A stretch of DNA of 42,499 bases from Prevotellaceae bacterium (GTDB lineage: Bacteria; Bacteroidota; Bacteroidia; Bacteroidales; Bacteroidaceae). How positions within the stretch are numbered: the stretch's first letter is position 1; each line of letters starts with the position of its first letter. The position numbers were made by a program, and so were the translations under genes. Where the stretch lies: positions 3,792-46,290 of the forward strand of contig JAJPYQ010000065.1 of NCBI GenBank assembly GCA_021204865.1. The letters are read 5' to 3'. Positions 16,146-24,635 of this stretch are shown here, piece by piece. The notes beneath the pieces are model-generated. The model was not told where the DNA came from and did not search any database. It saw only the letters and a list, made by a program, of their open reading frames with translations.

Positions 16146-17795
16146 TTATGGTCTGAGTATGCTCTCGTATTCGTCTTCGTTCTGAAGCAGGCGCACAGCC
16201 TCCTCGAATCCCTTGTCGCCTCTGAGCTGCTGCTTGCACGCCCCCCGCTGCAGCTCGTAGCGGCTCACTATCTCGGTGTTGAGGTAGGGCAGCACGTCGT
16301 CCTTTAGCCGTTCGAGGTCTGCCGCTATGTCCTTGTTTAGCTTTGCCTCGAGTGCGTCGAACTCGTCCTGCGCCTCCTCGAGGTAGCCTTCAGCCTTGGC
16401 TGCGTCCTTTAGCAGTTGCAGCACCTTCTCGCTCCTGCGGTTGGCTGAGAAGCCGCTCTGCTGCACGTAGGCGACGAACTGCTGGTACTCCTCGTCGCTC
16501 AGGCTGAACTCCCCCGCGGGGGCTATCGTGGGATGGCTCACCACGTACTGCGTGGCGTAGTTGAAGAGCTCCTCGCCCGAGAAGAGGTCGTAGATGAACG
16601 TGGGCAGGGAGTCGGGGTCGAGCACCACGTCGGGCTTAATGCCTCCGCCGTCCCTTACGCTGCGCCCCGCCATGGTGTGGAACTCACGTGTCAGGGAGTC
16701 GGGCACTGTGCCGACGGAGCCGTCGGCGTTGAGGTGTCGGTAGTCGTAAGCCTGAATGCAGCGTCCGCTGGGTATGTAGTAGCGGCTGACGGTGAGCTTG
16801 AGGTTGCCTCGGTAGGGCAGGTCGTGGATGCTTTGCACCAGTCCCTTGCCGTAGGTGCGGTTGCCCACGACGACGGCACGGTCCATGTCCTGGAGGCTGC
16901 CTGCCAGTATCTCAGCCGCCGAGGCGCTTCCACCGTCGACGAGCACTACCACGGGCATCAGCGTGTCGAGAGGCTCGCTGGAGGTGAAGTACTCGCGGTT
17001 GGAGCTTGGTATCTTCCCCTTCGTGTACACCACCTTGCGGCCTCGGGGCACGAAGAGGTTGACTATGTTCACCGCCTCGTCCAGCGCGCCCCCGGGGTTG
17101 TCCCTGAGGTCGAGAACTAAGCGTCGCATCCCCTGAGCCTTGAGGTCGAGCAGAGCCTGCCGTGTCTCTATCATCGCCCCTTCGGTGAAGCCCGTGAGCA
17201 GGAGGTAGCCTATGCCCTCGGAGGGGTCGCCCTCGATGCCGTAGTAGGGGATGACGGGCAGCTGTATGGTCTTGCGTGTGAGGGTGAAGGTGAGGGGCTG
17301 CTCTGCTCCCGGGCGGCGCACCTTCACCTCCACGTTGGTGCCCGCCTCTCCCCTTAGCCTCTGCGTCACGTCCTCTATGGGCATCCCGTCCACGTCAGTG
17401 TCGTCGATGGTGAGCAGCACGTCGCCTGCCCTCAGGCCTGCCACTTGGCTTGGCGTGCCCTCGTAAGGCTCGCTGATGACGGCTCGGTTCTCCCGTGTGC
17501 TGAAGCGTATCACGCTGCCTATGCCGGCGTACTTGCCCGACGCCATCTGGCGGAGCTCCTCGTCGTCCTCGGGGTGGTAGGAGGTGAAGGGGTCGACGTG
17601 GGAGAGCATCGAGTTGATAGCCCACTCTATGACGGTGTCTGCCGAGAGGCTGTCCACGTAGTAGGTGTCGAGCTGCCGGTAGATGTCGTTGAAGGTCTCG
17701 AGGTTGCGTGCTATCTCGGCGTTGTGGTTGCCCGTCTGGGCGGGCAGGGGCAGCGTCAGGAGGCACATATATAATAAGGTATACGGTCGTCTCAT
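16146..17795 (-). CDS. S41 family C-terminal processing peptidase
   Basis: 549 residues, with a signal peptide (MRRPYTLLYMCLLTLPLPAQ), so periplasmic or membrane-facing. A PDZ domain spans about 85-170 (YAGIGSVIRF, GLRAGDVLLTIDD). The protease core has LVLDLRDNPGGALDEA, the catalytic serine in VDGGSASAAEILAG (about 290-292) and the catalytic lysine Lys317 in NRTYGKGLVQ. This is the CtpA/Prc type Ser-Lys protease that trims or degrades envelope proteins. A helical tail (about 430-549) is present as in Bacteroidetes members. It shares a divergent promoter region with tRNA-Asn. Confidence 0.92.
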   Translation of the reverse strand: MRRPYTLLYMCLLTLPLPAQTGNHNAEIARNLETFNDIYRQLDTYYVDSLSADTVIEWAINSMLSHVDPFTSYHPEDDEELRQMASGKYAGIGSVIRFSTRENRAVISEPYEGTPSQVAGLRAGDVLLTIDDTDVDGMPIEDVTQRLRGEAGTNVEVKVRRPGAEQPLTFTLTRKTIQLPVIPYYGIEGDPSEGIGYLLLTGFTEGAMIETRQALLDLKAQGMRRLVLDLRDNPGGALDEAVNIVNLFVPRGRKVVYTKGKIPSSNREYFTSSEPLDTLMPVVVLVDGGSASAAEILAGSLQDMDRAVVVGNRTYGKGLVQSIHDLPYRGNLKLTVSRYYIPSGRCIQAYDYRHLNADGSVGTVPDSLTREFHTMAGRSVRDGGGIKPDVVLDPDSLPTFIYDLFSGEELFNYATQYVVSHPTIAPAGEFSLSDEEYQQFVAYVQQSGFSANRRSEKVLQLLKDAAKAEGYLEEAQDEFDALEAKLNKDIAADLERLKDDVLPYLNTEIVSRYELQRGACKQQLRGDKGFEEAVRLLQNEDEYESILRP

Positions 17796-17842
17796 CTCGT
17801 GTGTAGGGGTGCTTTTTCTTGTGTTAGTGCTTAATTTTTGGG

Positions 17843-17850
17843 CAAAGGTA
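17843..17850 (-). promoter_or_regulatory. -7 box for the S41 protease
   Basis: Minus strand TACCTTTG, an exact TAnnTTTG match, about 48 bp before the protease start. It is back to back with the tRNA promoter on the other strand. Confidence 0.6.
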
Positions 17851-17881
17851 TTGCTTATTTATCAAACTACCTATAACTTTG
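17851..17881 (+). promoter_or_regulatory. Promoter of tRNA-Asn
   Basis: TTG at 17851-17853, a 20-bp spacer, then TAACTTTG at 17874-17881, both fitting the Bacteroidetes consensus. The tRNA begins 50 bp after the -7 box. Confidence 0.65.
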
Positions 17882-17930
17882 CAGCGCATTTCCCGAGAGA
17901 GGGGTTCCCCAGAGAGGGGGTGCGAGACTT

Positions 17931-18004
17931 GCTTCAGTAGCTCAGTTGGTTAGAGCACATGACTGTTAATCATGGGGTCGTTGGTTCAAGCCCATCCTGA
18001 AGCG
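17931..18004 (+). tRNA. tRNA-Asn (anticodon GTT)
   Basis: 74 nt. The acceptor stem GCTTCAG / CTGAAGC pairs perfectly, with discriminator G. The D arm is GCTCAGTTGGTTAGAGC, the anticodon stem CATGA / TCATG encloses CTGTTAA with anticodon GTT, and the T loop is TTCAAGC. The T stem GTTGG / CCATC has one T-T mismatch. CCA is not encoded. No integrated element is found at its 3' end, only a terminator and a repeat array. Confidence 0.95.
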
Positions 18005-18016
18005 CGAGGGTCGGAG

Positions 18017-18050
18017 AAGGCGGCTTCCCATCATGGGGAGCCGCCTTTTT
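18017..18050 (+). terminator. Rho-independent terminator after tRNA-Asn
   Basis: AAGGCGGCTTCCC, loop ATCA, TGGGGAGCCGCCTT with the 3' side running into TTTTT. GGCGGCT/AGCCGCC is a perfect stem. It begins 12 nt after the tRNA end. Confidence 0.9.
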
Positions 18051-18072
18051 CATGTGCCTTGTGGAGGGGTCC

Positions 18073-18264
18073 AAAGGTCAGTAGTGACCTTCTGCGAAAG
18101 GGTTGTAGAACCCCTTCGGCAAAGGGTTGTAGAGGCCTACCGCGAAAGAGGTGTAGACCCCTTTCCCTAAAGGGGTGTAGACCTCTTTCCTCAAAGGGGT
18201 GTAGACCCCTTTCCCTAAAGGGGTGTAGACCTCTTTCCTCAAAGGGGTGTAGAGGCCTTTCGCG
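18073..18264. repeat. Eight-unit 24-bp palindromic tandem array
   Basis: Units start every 24 bp from 18073 to 18241, with a partial ninth after 18264. Typical unit: AAAGGGGTGTAGACCCCTTT plus a 4-nt tail (CCCT, CCTC, GGC or CGCG type). Most units fold on themselves, for example AAAGGGG/CCCCTTT, and the first has different but still matching arms (AAGGTCA/TGACCTT). The same family, as its reverse complement, is at 36360-36479. It fills the gap between the tRNA terminator and the 3' end of the leftward glycosidase. Confidence 0.92.
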
Positions 18265-18292
18265 AAGGGTCAGTAGAGGGTGGGGTAAGGGC

Positions 18293-21200
18293 TCAGCGCA
18301 CGAGCACCTTCGTTCCGCCCTTTATGTAGATGCCTCCCTGCTTAGGGCTGCTCAGCCTGCGCCCCGTGAGGTCGTAGTAGGTGTCGGGCTGGGCCTGGGA
18401 TGGGGTTATGCCTGTCAGGCCCGTGTCCACATCCTCCCCGTCTCCCTCGTCTTCGCCTTCCTCCTCTTGCTCCTCGCTGTCGGTCTCTCCGTCCTTTACT
18501 ATCTTGATGTAGTCGACGAAGAGGTGTGGCATCGAGCCCGAGCCTTTGTTGGCGGCTGTGTATCCGAGGCTGAGCTTGCCTGGCGTGTCCTCGTCGAGGC
18601 TGAAGGAGAGGGTCTCCTGTGTCCACTCGCCCACGGTGTAGGTGGTGGCGGAGAGCAGGTGCTCTGTGCCGTCTTGCTCTATGAAGCCGATGAGGTTCTT
18701 CTCGAAGGCGGTGGTGCCGCTGACGTTGTATACGGGTATCTCGAGCTCATAGTCGCCTGCGGGCAGCAGGACGCTCTGGGTGTACTGCGTCTGGGCAGTC
18801 CACACGGAGACTACGCCGAAGGCTCCGCCCTCCGTCGTCCCCTCGGAGTTGGTGGCGGGGGCGAGGTAGTCTGGGCTGCCCAGGAAGAGGGACGAGCCGA
18901 AGGCGTACTGCCCGCTGGAGCGGGCGTTGCCGTTGCTCACAGCCATGTCCCAGCCGTCGACGGGCTGCATGCCTGAGGTCTCCGTGGTCTCGTCGGTGAC
19001 GTCGTAGTCGTAGGTGCGCACGCTCTTCGTGACGAACGTCCCCTCGTCGAACGTGAGGTTCTGTATCTCCGAGAGGTCTTTGGTCTGGGAGACGACGAAC
19101 TCGTCGCTCTCCTTCGCCTTGCTGGAGTACGAGGTCGTAACCACCACCTTAACCAGCGAGCCGTCAACGACATCCTCGGATAGCGGGATGCTGAGCTCCT
19201 CGAGGCAGAGCTGCAAGCTGTCTGTGACGCTTGCCACCTCCGTCCACGTGCCGTCCTCCCCTTGCATCAAGACCGTCAGCGAGGCGGTCTCCTCGGCGTT
19301 GGGGTTAGAGACGGAGAGGGTGAAGACGCCGTCCTGGAGCGTGGCGTAGTTGATGGCGGGCGTGTAGACGTAGGGGTTATAAGTGATGCCGACGTAGTCG
19401 ATGAAGAGGTGGGGCATGTCGCTCGAGCCCTTGTCGGCGGCGGTGTATCCGAGGCTAAGCTTCCCTGCGGTCTGCTCCTCGAGCCCGAAGGAGAGCGTCT
19501 CTGTGGTCCACTCGCCGACGGGGTAAGTGGTGGCGGAGAGCAGATAGTCCTCGCCCGAGTCGGCTACGAAGCCGATGAGGTTCTTGCTTATCGCCCCAGT
19601 GCCGCTGGTGTTGTAGACGGGTATCTCGAGGTCGTAGTCGCCTGCCTCGAGGATGACGTTCTGCGTGTACTGCGTCTCCGCCGTCCACACGGAGACGATG
19701 CCCAGCGCGCCTCCCGCGTTTGTCCCCTCGGAGTTGTAGACGGGTATCTTGTAGTCGGAAGAGCCGAGGAAGTAGGACGAGCCGAAGGCGTACTGCCCCG
19801 CCGCCCTTGCGTCTCCATTGCTCACGATGTCCCAGCCGTCCACTGCCTGCATCCCCGAGGTCTGCGAGGCTTCGCTGGTAATGTCTTTGGCGTACGTCAG
19901 CACGCTCTTGTTGACGAACGTGCCCTCGTCGAACGTGAGGTTCTCGAGGTCGCTAAGCGTGTGGAAGCGTGGGAAGGTATACTCGTCGCTCTCCACCTCG
20001 GTGTCGGAGAACAGCCCCTTGAGCACAAGCTTGAGCGTGCTGCCCTCCTCAACCTCATCGGAAAGGGTGATGACCTCAGTCGTCGGGTCGAACTCCGAGC
20101 GGTCGGTAATGCTTCCCACCTCAGTCCACGAGCCGTCCTCCTCGAGCATCATAACCACGAGCGAGGCTGTAGCGTCCCCGTTGGCGTTGTTCACTGAGAG
20201 AGCGTACTTCCCGTCCTGGAGCGTGGCGAAGCCGATGGAAGGTGTCTGCACCGAGGGTGCCCACCAGTTGGGCGTGGCCTGCACGGAGGAGTCGTATCCG
20301 AAGTGGGGCTTCACCCTCTTGTAGACCGTGCCAGCGGGGGCAGTGCCACGAAGGTAGTTGCAGTCCCAGAATATCTCCCTCATCCATCCGTTGGTGCCAC
20401 CCGTGTCGTCGGGGTAGAGGGCGTAGCGTTCAACGTGGTTGTTGTACTCCATCAGGTCGAGCACGTTGAGCACCTGCCCCGCATACTCGTTGGTGCTGCT
20501 GGGGGTGTAGCTGTAAGTCCACGAGGCTCCGTACTCCCACTCCGTTATCCACACGGGTCGCCCGTAGCCTATGAGCGTGTAGAAGTCGGTCGACCACTCC
20601 GTTGTCCAGTAGCCGTGCGTGCAGGAGAAGTCGCAGCGTTGCTTCATGTCGTCGCAATGCCCGAGGTATTCCTTTATGTACGATAAGTCAGTTGCCGAGG
20701 GCGAGCCTATGCGCAGCCCCGTGGCGTTGAACTTCGGTGTGTTCTGGTAAGCCTTCCAAGCGTCTATCGTGCCGCCACAAGAGCAGTCTTCATGCTGCTC
20801 CGAGTGCTCAGGCTCGTTGAACATCATCATTGCTGTGTATGTGCTGTTGTAGAATTTGCCGTCGTCAGGCCAGTAGAGGTGCTGCTTGATGGGGATGTAC
20901 TCAAGGTCGTTGCTCGAGGAGCTGTCAGCGTCCCAGTTCCAGTACCACGTCGCTCCGCATGCCTTAACCGCCCCCGTGTCGCTGCCTGGGTAGCCCGCCT
21001 TGGAGGTGTAGTGCCAGTTGCGCACGTAGACGGAGGAGATGCGCTGGTCGAGCGGTGTGGGCAGCGTGACGGTTAGGTCGGCGTGGTCAGCCACGTAGAC
21101 GCGGCTGTAGTCTCCCCCGCTCTCGTCGGTAGCCACTGTTGCCATATAGCCCCGCTTAAGGGTGAAGGAGCGAGCCTTGTTGCTGTTCTCCCCGAGGTTG

Positions 21201-22093
21201 CTGGTGTTGCCTAAGGGGCAGGAGAACGTGCCGTCGTCGGTTGTTGCCACGAAGGGGTCTTCGTCGCTAAGGGGTATCACGGCAGCCCCACGGAGGAATA
21301 TCTCGACGCGGCAGTTCGTTCCGCTCTGCGCTTTAGCTCCGTCGATGGTCACGTAGGAGAGGTAGGAGCTTATGACCGTGCTGGGTTGCACGCTCTCGAA
21401 GACGAGCCACGAGCCTCTGCCCTCGAGGTTCACCGAGCCGTTGCCGCTGAAGGGCGTGGAGCTTATTATGTGGTAGTCCAAGCCGTTCACCGTCACTGGC
21501 TCGCTCACGCAGTAGGCATCCTGCTCCAGCACGCCGTACTCGTTGGTGAACTCTGCCGTCTTAGCCGCCTCGCGTGAAGCCTCGAAGCCCTCGCCGTTGG
21601 AGGGGATAACGGAGAACCAGTTAAGCGCCCCTGCGCTCTTGTCGTAGTAGACAGGCACGTACGTACCGCTGCTCCAGTAGTAAGTGTCGCCGCTTGAGAA
21701 GTCGCAGCCGAGGCGCTTGCTTGTGCTCTTCTTGCTTACTATCGTGGTGCTGAAGAGCTGGTCGAGCTGCCAGAGGTACTGGTCGCCGCTGCCGCTGTTG
21801 GAGAGCAGCACGCTGTACGAGTTGGAGGTGCTGGCGGTGAGGTATAGCCCTGTGCTCTTGTGCTTGAGCTTCACGTAGCCGTCAGTGCCAGAAGCCTCAG
21901 CCACGAAGAGGAACTTCGCGTCGTTGCTGCTGCTGTAGTCAGCCAGCTTAGGGTCGTTGCTTGAGTCGTTGGTTAGCAGCCGCTCGAAGAAGTCGTTGTA
22001 GATGTAGTACTCTCCTTCCTCCACCACTGCCTTCGTCTCGAGGGGCAGGCACAGGAGGATAAGGGCTGCCATTAGGTAAGTTCTTGAGTTCAT
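18293..22093 (-). CDS. Large secreted glycoside hydrolase (Asl1-like/GH128-type) with duplicated C-terminal modules
   Basis: 1266 residues with a signal peptide (MNSRTYLMAALILLCLPLE). Residues about 25-170 (GEYYIYNDFFERLLT..., repeated YLW/LYL) resemble a beta-trefoil binding domain. The catalytic part (about 355-600) has MFNEPEHSEQ (Glu427, likely acid/base) and VWITEWEYG (Glu518, likely nucleophile), as in Asl1-like beta-glucanases of GH128. Then come two near-identical 288-residue modules (618-905 and 911-1199), each with TLQDG, an ENLTFDEGTF or QNLTFDEGTF segment and LSLGYTAA(D/N)KGS, probably carbohydrate-binding beta-sandwiches. An acidic linker (about 1204-1222) leads to a tail with YYDLTGRRLSSP and GIYIKGGTKVLVR, a cell-surface/type IX sorting signature common in Prevotella. 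Beta-1,3-glucan is a guess for the substrate. It begins 31 bp after the antiporter gene. Confidence 0.72.
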   Translation of the reverse strand: MNSRTYLMAALILLCLPLETKAVVEEGEYYIYNDFFERLLTNDSSNDPKLADYSSSNDAKFLFVAEASGTDGYVKLKHKSTGLYLTASTSNSYSVLLSNSGSGDQYLWQLDQLFSTTIVSKKSTSKRLGCDFSSGDTYYWSSGTYVPVYYDKSAGALNWFSVIPSNGEGFEASREAAKTAEFTNEYGVLEQDAYCVSEPVTVNGLDYHIISSTPFSGNGSVNLEGRGSWLVFESVQPSTVISSYLSYVTIDGAKAQSGTNCRVEIFLRGAAVIPLSDEDPFVATTDDGTFSCPLGNTSNLGENSNKARSFTLKRGYMATVATDESGGDYSRVYVADHADLTVTLPTPLDQRISSVYVRNWHYTSKAGYPGSDTGAVKACGATWYWNWDADSSSSNDLEYIPIKQHLYWPDDGKFYNSTYTAMMMFNEPEHSEQHEDCSCGGTIDAWKAYQNTPKFNATGLRIGSPSATDLSYIKEYLGHCDDMKQRCDFSCTHGYWTTEWSTDFYTLIGYGRPVWITEWEYGASWTYSYTPSSTNEYAGQVLNVLDLMEYNNHVERYALYPDDTGGTNGWMREIFWDCNYLRGTAPAGTVYKRVKPHFGYDSSVQATPNWWAPSVQTPSIGFATLQDGKYALSVNNANGDATASLVVMMLEEDGSWTEVGSITDRSEFDPTTEVITLSDEVEEGSTLKLVLKGLFSDTEVESDEYTFPRFHTLSDLENLTFDEGTFVNKSVLTYAKDITSEASQTSGMQAVDGWDIVSNGDARAAGQYAFGSSYFLGSSDYKIPVYNSEGTNAGGALGIVSVWTAETQYTQNVILEAGDYDLEIPVYNTSGTGAISKNLIGFVADSGEDYLLSATTYPVGEWTTETLSFGLEEQTAGKLSLGYTAADKGSSDMPHLFIDYVGITYNPYVYTPAINYATLQDGVFTLSVSNPNAEETASLTVLMQGEDGTWTEVASVTDSLQLCLEELSIPLSEDVVDGSLVKVVVTTSYSSKAKESDEFVVSQTKDLSEIQNLTFDEGTFVTKSVRTYDYDVTDETTETSGMQPVDGWDMAVSNGNARSSGQYAFGSSLFLGSPDYLAPATNSEGTTEGGAFGVVSVWTAQTQYTQSVLLPAGDYELEIPVYNVSGTTAFEKNLIGFIEQDGTEHLLSATTYTVGEWTQETLSFSLDEDTPGKLSLGYTAANKGSGSMPHLFVDYIKIVKDGETDSEEQEEEGEDEGDGEDVDTGLTGITPSQAQPDTYYDLTGRRLSSPKQGGIYIKGGTKVLVR
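18497..20242 (-). repeat. Internal gene duplication: two 288-codon modules
   Basis: The segment encoding residues 618-905 (20242-19379) and that encoding 911-1199 (19363-18497) are clearly homologous over their whole length, for example FGSSYFLGSSDY against FGSSLFLGSPDY and LLSATTYPVGEWTTETLSF against LLSATTYTVGEWTQETLSF. The likeness is highest in the second two-thirds, which points to a fairly recent duplication or gene conversion. Confidence 0.9.
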
Positions 22094-22124
22094 ACAATTA
22101 TAATTAAAGTGTAAGGTTAGTTCG

Positions 22125-24248
22125 TCAGGTGTTAAGGAAGCTTTTCAGCCAGCGGCTCTTGCGGGTGACGGCACGCCCGTTGGGGGCAAAGATAGAGACC
22201 TCCTCAAGCGGGTCGCCCCATTCGTCGGGGTAGAGCAGCATGACGCTCGTGTGGCTGAAGTAGCGGTGTATCTGGAGGGGGAGCGAGTCGAACTCACGGC
22301 GGTAGGAGATGAAGCCCTGCCGTGCCGTCACTATCACTATCATCTCGTCCACGCCCAGCATGCGGGGCAGGTTCATCAGCTGCCCCCAGTTGCTCATCTC
22401 GTTGTAAGCCGCCCTTACGCTGCCGTGCTGCCTGTCCATATAGCCTCGGATGTAGGGCAGCGTCGCCTGGTGGGCGTAGTACTCGAGGCGGCAGCCCAGC
22501 TGCTCCCCAATGCGGCAGATATGCTCGAGCCACTTGTAGAAGCCCACCTCGTACTCCGCCTTCTCGGGCACTGCCACCACGACACGCTGGAGCGTGCCAA
22601 GGGGGACTATGCCCCTCAGAGCCATCACCTCGCGGTGGCAGCCCTCCACGAGGTTGTCTATCACCTTGCCCAGCGACGACTTGGGCATGCCCGTCGTGCG
22701 GTCGGCAAGGCAGACGATGACCTCACCGCAGTCGTACTCCCGCATCGTGTGCAGTATGCCGCTGACGATGTTAGTCGATATGCGGTTAAGCGTCGTCATC
22801 CCAACGTCCGCCGCGCTGGCTATCTCGCTCGCCTTCGCCAAGAGCCTCCTGCCTCTGTTGTGCATGTCTGCCTCGTCCTCCCCTCCTTCCTCGTAAGCCA
22901 CGCTAAGTCCCATCAGGGGGTCGGGGATATAAGGGTTGCGTATCAGTATGGCGAGCATCGTCATAGGCTCGACGCTGTCCCTTTGGCTGTAAGTGACGAG
23001 GCACTTGCCGTGGAACGAGCCTCGGTTCTCGTCTGGCGTTGCGTCACGAAGGGCGAGCCTCCTCACCCCGTGGCTCGTGGCGAAGCTGCTTATTATGCAG
23101 GAGAAGAGGATAAGCATCACGATGGCGTTAACTACCGAGGGGTCAACCAAGCCCACCTGAGGCGAGCTTGCCACCATCACTATCGCCAAAGCCCCGGCGG
23201 AGTGGGCGTTCGTAAGGCCGAACATCAGCAGGCAGCTGTCCCACGAGCCGCGCGTCAGCAGCTTCTCCAAGAAGGAGGCGAGGAACTTAAGCGCAGCCCC
23301 AGCAATGACCATAACGACGACCGTCCACACCGTGCCGAGGTCGGTGAAGAGCACCCTCACGTCCACCAGCATGCCCACGCCTATCAGGAAGTAGGGGATG
23401 AACAGGGCGTTGCCCACGAACTCTATGCGGTTCATCAGCGGCGACGTGCGCGGGATGAGGCGGTTGCACACAAGCCCCGCGAGGAACGCCCCCAGCAGCC
23501 CCTCCAAGCCGCACAGCTTGGCGAAGGCAGCCCCGAAGGACATCGTGCCGAGGATGAAGATGAACTGCCCCACGTTGTCGCTGAAGCGGCGGAGGTACCA
23601 CCGCCCAAGCCTCGGGTAAACGACGAAGAGCACGAGGAAGTACACAAGGCACTTCACCGCGAAGAGCGCCCACCGGAGCCACCCCGTCTCGGGGCTGAGC
23701 GAGCCCACGGTTACGGCGAGGATGAGCAGAGCCGCAAGCATAGCCACAGCCGTCGAGACGACTGAGATGACCACCGCCTTGTGCTTGCCCAAGCCGTAGC
23801 GACCTACGATGGGGTACGTCACCAGCGTGTGCGAGCCGAAGACGCAGCCCATCAGCACGCTCGACATCGCGCTCATCCCCAGCAGCCAGTGCGCCGTAAG
23901 ACCGCCGAGAGTGAAGGGCAGCAGGAACGTCAGCAAGCCGAAGCGAAGGCCGCCCCTGCCGTAGTGCTCCACCGAGCCCACGTCGAGCTCGAGGGCGGCC
24001 GTGAACATAATGTAGTACACGCCTACCTGCCCGAATATCTCGAAGCTGCGGTCACGCTCGATGAGGTTCAGCCCGTGCTCGCCTATCAGGATGCCCGCCA
24101 GCAGCAGGCCCACTATATAAGGTATGCCGAGCCGCCGCAGCAGGGGGGCCAGCAGGATGACGAGCAAGACGATGGCGAACGTCCACGTGGGGTCCGTCAC
24201 GAGTGCGGTGTCAGCGCTTAGCGAGATGGCGGAAAGGGCGGTCAGCAT
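22125..24248 (-). CDS. Cation/H+ antiporter (CPA2) with C-terminal USP-like region
   Basis: 707 residues. About 12 hydrophobic segments fill residues 1-400 (LRRLGIPYIVGLLLAGILIG, ALELDVGSVEH, the FLAGLVCNRLIP loop), as in Na+/H+ exchangers of the CPA2/KefB group. The cytoplasmic half (about 410-707) has two alpha/beta segments like universal stress proteins (CLVTYSQRDSVEPM..., VVVAVPEKAEYEVGFYKWLEHI). The transported ion is not readable. The start at 24248 (MLTALSAISLS) is chosen because the nearest upstream in-frame start, a TTG at 24275, lies inside the -7 box. Confidence 0.85.
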   Translation of the reverse strand: MLTALSAISLSADTALVTDPTWTFAIVLLVILLAPLLRRLGIPYIVGLLLAGILIGEHGLNLIERDRSFEIFGQVGVYYIMFTAALELDVGSVEHYGRGGLRFGLLTFLLPFTLGGLTAHWLLGMSAMSSVLMGCVFGSHTLVTYPIVGRYGLGKHKAVVISVVSTAVAMLAALLILAVTVGSLSPETGWLRWALFAVKCLVYFLVLFVVYPRLGRWYLRRFSDNVGQFIFILGTMSFGAAFAKLCGLEGLLGAFLAGLVCNRLIPRTSPLMNRIEFVGNALFIPYFLIGVGMLVDVRVLFTDLGTVWTVVVMVIAGAALKFLASFLEKLLTRGSWDSCLLMFGLTNAHSAGALAIVMVASSPQVGLVDPSVVNAIVMLILFSCIISSFATSHGVRRLALRDATPDENRGSFHGKCLVTYSQRDSVEPMTMLAILIRNPYIPDPLMGLSVAYEEGGEDEADMHNRGRRLLAKASEIASAADVGMTTLNRISTNIVSGILHTMREYDCGEVIVCLADRTTGMPKSSLGKVIDNLVEGCHREVMALRGIVPLGTLQRVVVAVPEKAEYEVGFYKWLEHICRIGEQLGCRLEYYAHQATLPYIRGYMDRQHGSVRAAYNEMSNWGQLMNLPRMLGVDEMIVIVTARQGFISYRREFDSLPLQIHRYFSHTSVMLLYPDEWGDPLEEVSIFAPNGRAVTRKSRWLKSFLNT

Positions 24249-24272
24249 GCTTCCGATGGTATCATCCGCCCG

Positions 24273-24280
24273 CAAAGGTA
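24273..24280 (-). promoter_or_regulatory. -7 box for the antiporter gene
   Basis: Minus strand TACCTTTG, an exact TAnnTTTG match, 24 bp before the chosen ATG at 24248; the leader would be short. Confidence 0.6.
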
Positions 24281-24380
24281 GCTAAAGTTCCCGTAAGCCC
24301 GTACATTTCGGGGCGGCAAAACGCTCCTCGCCGCGGCCGTTTCGGGCTAAGGGCCGCTTGCGCCTGTATAAGAGTCGCCG

Positions 24381-24518
24381 GAATCGTTCCGACGGACCGA
24401 CTTGAATCGCTCCGACGGACCGACTTGAATCGCTCCGACGGACCGACTTGAATCGCTCCGACGGACCGACTCCAATCGCTCCGACGGACCGACCCCAATC
24501 GCTCCGACGGACCGATTC
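24381..24518. repeat. Six-unit 23-bp tandem array (GAATCGCTCCGACGGACCGA family)
   Basis: Units start at 24381, 24404, 24427, 24450, 24473 and 24496; they differ at only a few sites, mainly the last two and first bases. Each holds an imperfect palindrome TCGxTCCG-A-CGGAxCGA. It lies in the 387-bp gap between the divergent antiporter and asd genes. The flank TTGCGCCTGTATAAGAG (about 24359-24375) is nearly repeated before the array at 5026 (TTGCGCCTGTATACGAG, about 5001-5017). Confidence 0.93.
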
Positions 24519-24575
24519 CAACGCCTCAACGTGGGCGTTGCGAAGCCTTCGGAGGACACATTTCCGCCCCCAGCC

Positions 24576-24606
24576 TTTGACGGCTTAGGCTAAAGCAGTA
24601 ACTTCG
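24576..24606 (+). promoter_or_regulatory. Promoter of asd
   Basis: TTTG at 24576-24579, a 19-bp spacer and TAACTTCG at 24599-24606: both Bacteroidetes elements at the standard distance, one mismatch in the -7 box, 30 bp before the ATG. Confidence 0.75.
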
Positions 24607-24635
24607 CGGCGCTAAACGTTAAAGCTTAAGAGGAA

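Noticed and set aside
18073-18264. CRISPR array
   Set aside because: Units are contiguous with no variable spacers, are only 24 bp and no cas gene is present.
17931-18292. Integration site (att) of a mobile element at tRNA-Asn
   Set aside because: No repeat of the tRNA 3' end and no integrase nearby; the tRNA is followed by its own terminator.
22251-23765. 504-codon frame antisense to the antiporter gene; similar long frames lie antisense to sufB (9232-10542), cydA (37023-38591) and phosphofructokinase (34110-35354)
   Set aside because: High GC at third codon positions leaves the opposite strand open. The predicted proteins are rich in His, Arg and Ala with no family features, while the sense genes are clear.
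24249-24275. TTG start for the antiporter at 24275
   Set aside because: It lies inside the TACCTTTG -7 box; the ATG at 24248 gives a hydrophobic start like the family.
24262-24559. Overlapping minus-strand frames with repeats such as RSVGAIQVGPSERFKSV
   Set aside because: All three frames of the 23-bp array are open because the unit lacks stops and 23 is not a multiple of 3; the result is a property of the repeat, not a gene.
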